Shown piece by piece: positions 63,082 through 64,000 of a stretch of DNA of 64,000 nt (position 1 is its first letter; each line of letters opens with the position of its first letter). The stretch comes from Candidatus Poribacteria bacterium (GTDB lineage: Bacteria; Poribacteria; WGA-4E; WGA-3G): assembly GCA_028820635.1 (NCBI GenBank), contig JAPPIG010000084.1, forward strand, positions 186,001-250,000. The letters run 5' to 3'. Both the position numbers and the translations under genes were made by a program. The notes beneath the pieces are model-generated. The model saw nothing but the letters and a program-made list of their open reading frames with translations. It made no database searches and was not told the origin of the DNA.

Positions 63082-63150
63082 CATGCCGTCATGAGTTCAT
63101 GAGTTCTAAGGTTAGGCAAGGGAATCTTGCTGGAGACAACATATTCAATC

Positions 63151-64000
63151 CTACGACACCAAACCCTCACTTTTTTGGTATTCCGCCAGCTTTTCAAAAA
63201 GCATGAGTTGTTCAGTTCGTTCTACTGGTTCTTCTTCCAAGTGTTTAGGTGTGAAATTCATTACCAATGCTTCAAGCATCGGATTTCTATTTTTCTCTTT
63301 CGCGCCGACGTGATAAAAATGTTCTTTGGTTAACACAGGAAATTCCGACCACAGCGTTTCAAGAAAAACGTTTTTCCTGTACTGATTACTATGCCAAGTG
63401 GATAAAATGAATTTGCAAGGAGATTGGCTTAACATTTCAAATAGGTCCTTTTCATTTTCTTCGTCCCAGCTATCGAAATAATCAACGTGCCGTCCAACAT
63501 AAGGCGGATCACAGTAGATAAAATCATCTTCAGAAATGTCTTTAAGTGTTTCTTTAAAGTCTTGGCAAATAAACGACCAATTAAAATGTCTTGACATGAC
63601 ATGAACGTAGTCAACTTGGTTTACAATCTTTGTGATATATCCTTTAGAAAACCGCTGTGGTTTGTGCCCGAAAGGGACATTAAAGTCTCCTTTGCGATTG
63701 AACCGAATCATACCATTAAAGCAGCATCGATTTAAAAAAAGAAAATCTAAAGGCTCATGCGTTTTATTGAATCGCTCTCGAACTTCATAATAGTAGTCTT
63801 TCCCACGTCTTGATAACACTTCGCCGTGCTGTTCAAGGAAGTTTCTCACCTTCAAACCATCAATCTTTCCACCTGCTATCGCGTTATAGAAGTTAATCAA
63901 ATGTGGATTGCTATCTGCAAAGACTGCGTTGCGCGGTGTAATGTTGAAACCAACAACTCCTGACCCCATAAAGGGTTCAATCCATTTACCTTCAAAAGAC
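63151..64000 (-). CDS. DNA adenine methylase, D12 class (5' end outside window)
   Basis: N6-adenine DNA methyltransferase (Dam/DpnM type). Visible: WIEPFMGSGVVGFN (SAM motif FxGxG), FLFLNRCCFNGMIR, FNVPFGHKP, the catalytic DPPY in FIYCDPPYVG, and LSTWHSN. The reading frame is open past the window edge at base 64000, so the first part (target recognition region and WTGSK start) is cut off. No restriction endonuclease is visible on this side; orphan methylases of this type often act in regulation or on mobile elements. Confidence 0.9.
   Translation of the reverse strand, partial: SFEGKWIEPFMGSGVVGFNITPRNAVFADSNPHLINFYNAIAGGKIDGLKVRNFLEQHGEVLSRRGKDYYYEVRERFNKTHEPLDFLFLNRCCFNGMIRFNRKGDFNVPFGHKPQRFSKGYITKIVNQVDYVHVMSRHFNWSFICQDFKETLKDISEDDFIYCDPPYVGRHVDYFDSWDEENEKDLFEMLSQSPCKFILSTWHSNQYRKNVFLETLWSEFPVLTKEHFYHVGAKEKNRNPMLEALVMNFTPKHLEEEPVERTEQLMLFEKLAEYQKSEGLVS

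Overview
The window looks like chromosomal DNA from an uncultured, diderm (outer-membrane) bacterium; Candidatus Poribacteria or a close relative is my best guess. That is an inference from gene content, not from a database search. In support: a TonB-dependent receptor, OmpA-type domains, lipoproteins, a Tat substrate, large secreted proteases with FlgD-like C-terminal sorting domains, many secreted beta-propeller and carbohydrate-binding-like proteins, a split rRNA operon, and intergenic DNA crowded with short palindromic repeats. Promoters are good sigma70 type (TTGACA/TATAAT).

Layout. 1-2440 (minus): a formate dehydrogenase whose in-frame TGA reads as selenocysteine, and a BMP-type binding protein. 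2440-3535: a repeat-rich gap with a structured cassette and a 34-bp tandem array. 3536-8065 (plus): a sugar/redox operon (Nudix, rhamnose mutarotase, coiled-coil protein, TIM-barrel isomerase, zinc alcohol dehydrogenase, methyltransferase). 8133-10326: an aspartic protease, a transposase remnant, a small ORF and an SdiA-regulated-type propeller. 10330-11530: a second repeat-rich gap with two MITE-like elements and the second copy of the structured cassette. 11614-20651 (plus): a crystallin-ThuA fusion, an SPFH protein with a 25-repeat hendecad rod, a zinc-ribbon/carbohydrate-binding-like protein, an M6-type metalloprotease and a lipoprotein. 20933-31079: a DinG-type helicase, two HtrA paralogues, a secreted propeller and IleRS. 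31597-34812: twin trypsin-TPR proteins. 34829-37881 (minus): a TonB receptor, and a zeta-like kinase split by a frameshift with its small partner. 38058-46558 (plus): purB, a phosphodiester glycosidase-like protein and a four-gene SBP-OmpA / VWA / SBP-OmpA / DUF4159 operon. 46668-55267 (minus): an FAD protein, a lipoprotein and large metalloprotease pair, a PPOX protein, three paralogous histidine-tailed lipoproteins and a toxin-antitoxin pair with a degenerate antitoxin. 55626-59245 (minus): tRNA-Ala, 23S and 5S without 16S, behind three tandem promoters. 59262-64000: a truncated sigma-like protein, a sugar-type ABC ATPase, a tiny ORF, a ThDP enzyme and a partial DNA adenine methylase.

The strongest out-of-the-ordinary signals are: (i) the selenocysteine site with a matching SECIS hairpin; (ii) two distant intergenic cassettes sharing a 45-nt hairpin whose stem differs by compensatory changes and which is followed by an identical 26-bp palindrome; (iii) a MITE-like family with common outer ends and variable inner arms; (iv) three rRNA promoters whose -10 boxes all lie in GGTATA/TATACC inverted repeats; (v) the exact 264-bp, 88-residue repeat built of 11-residue units in the SPFH protein; (vi) the cell-envelope operon at 41161-46558.
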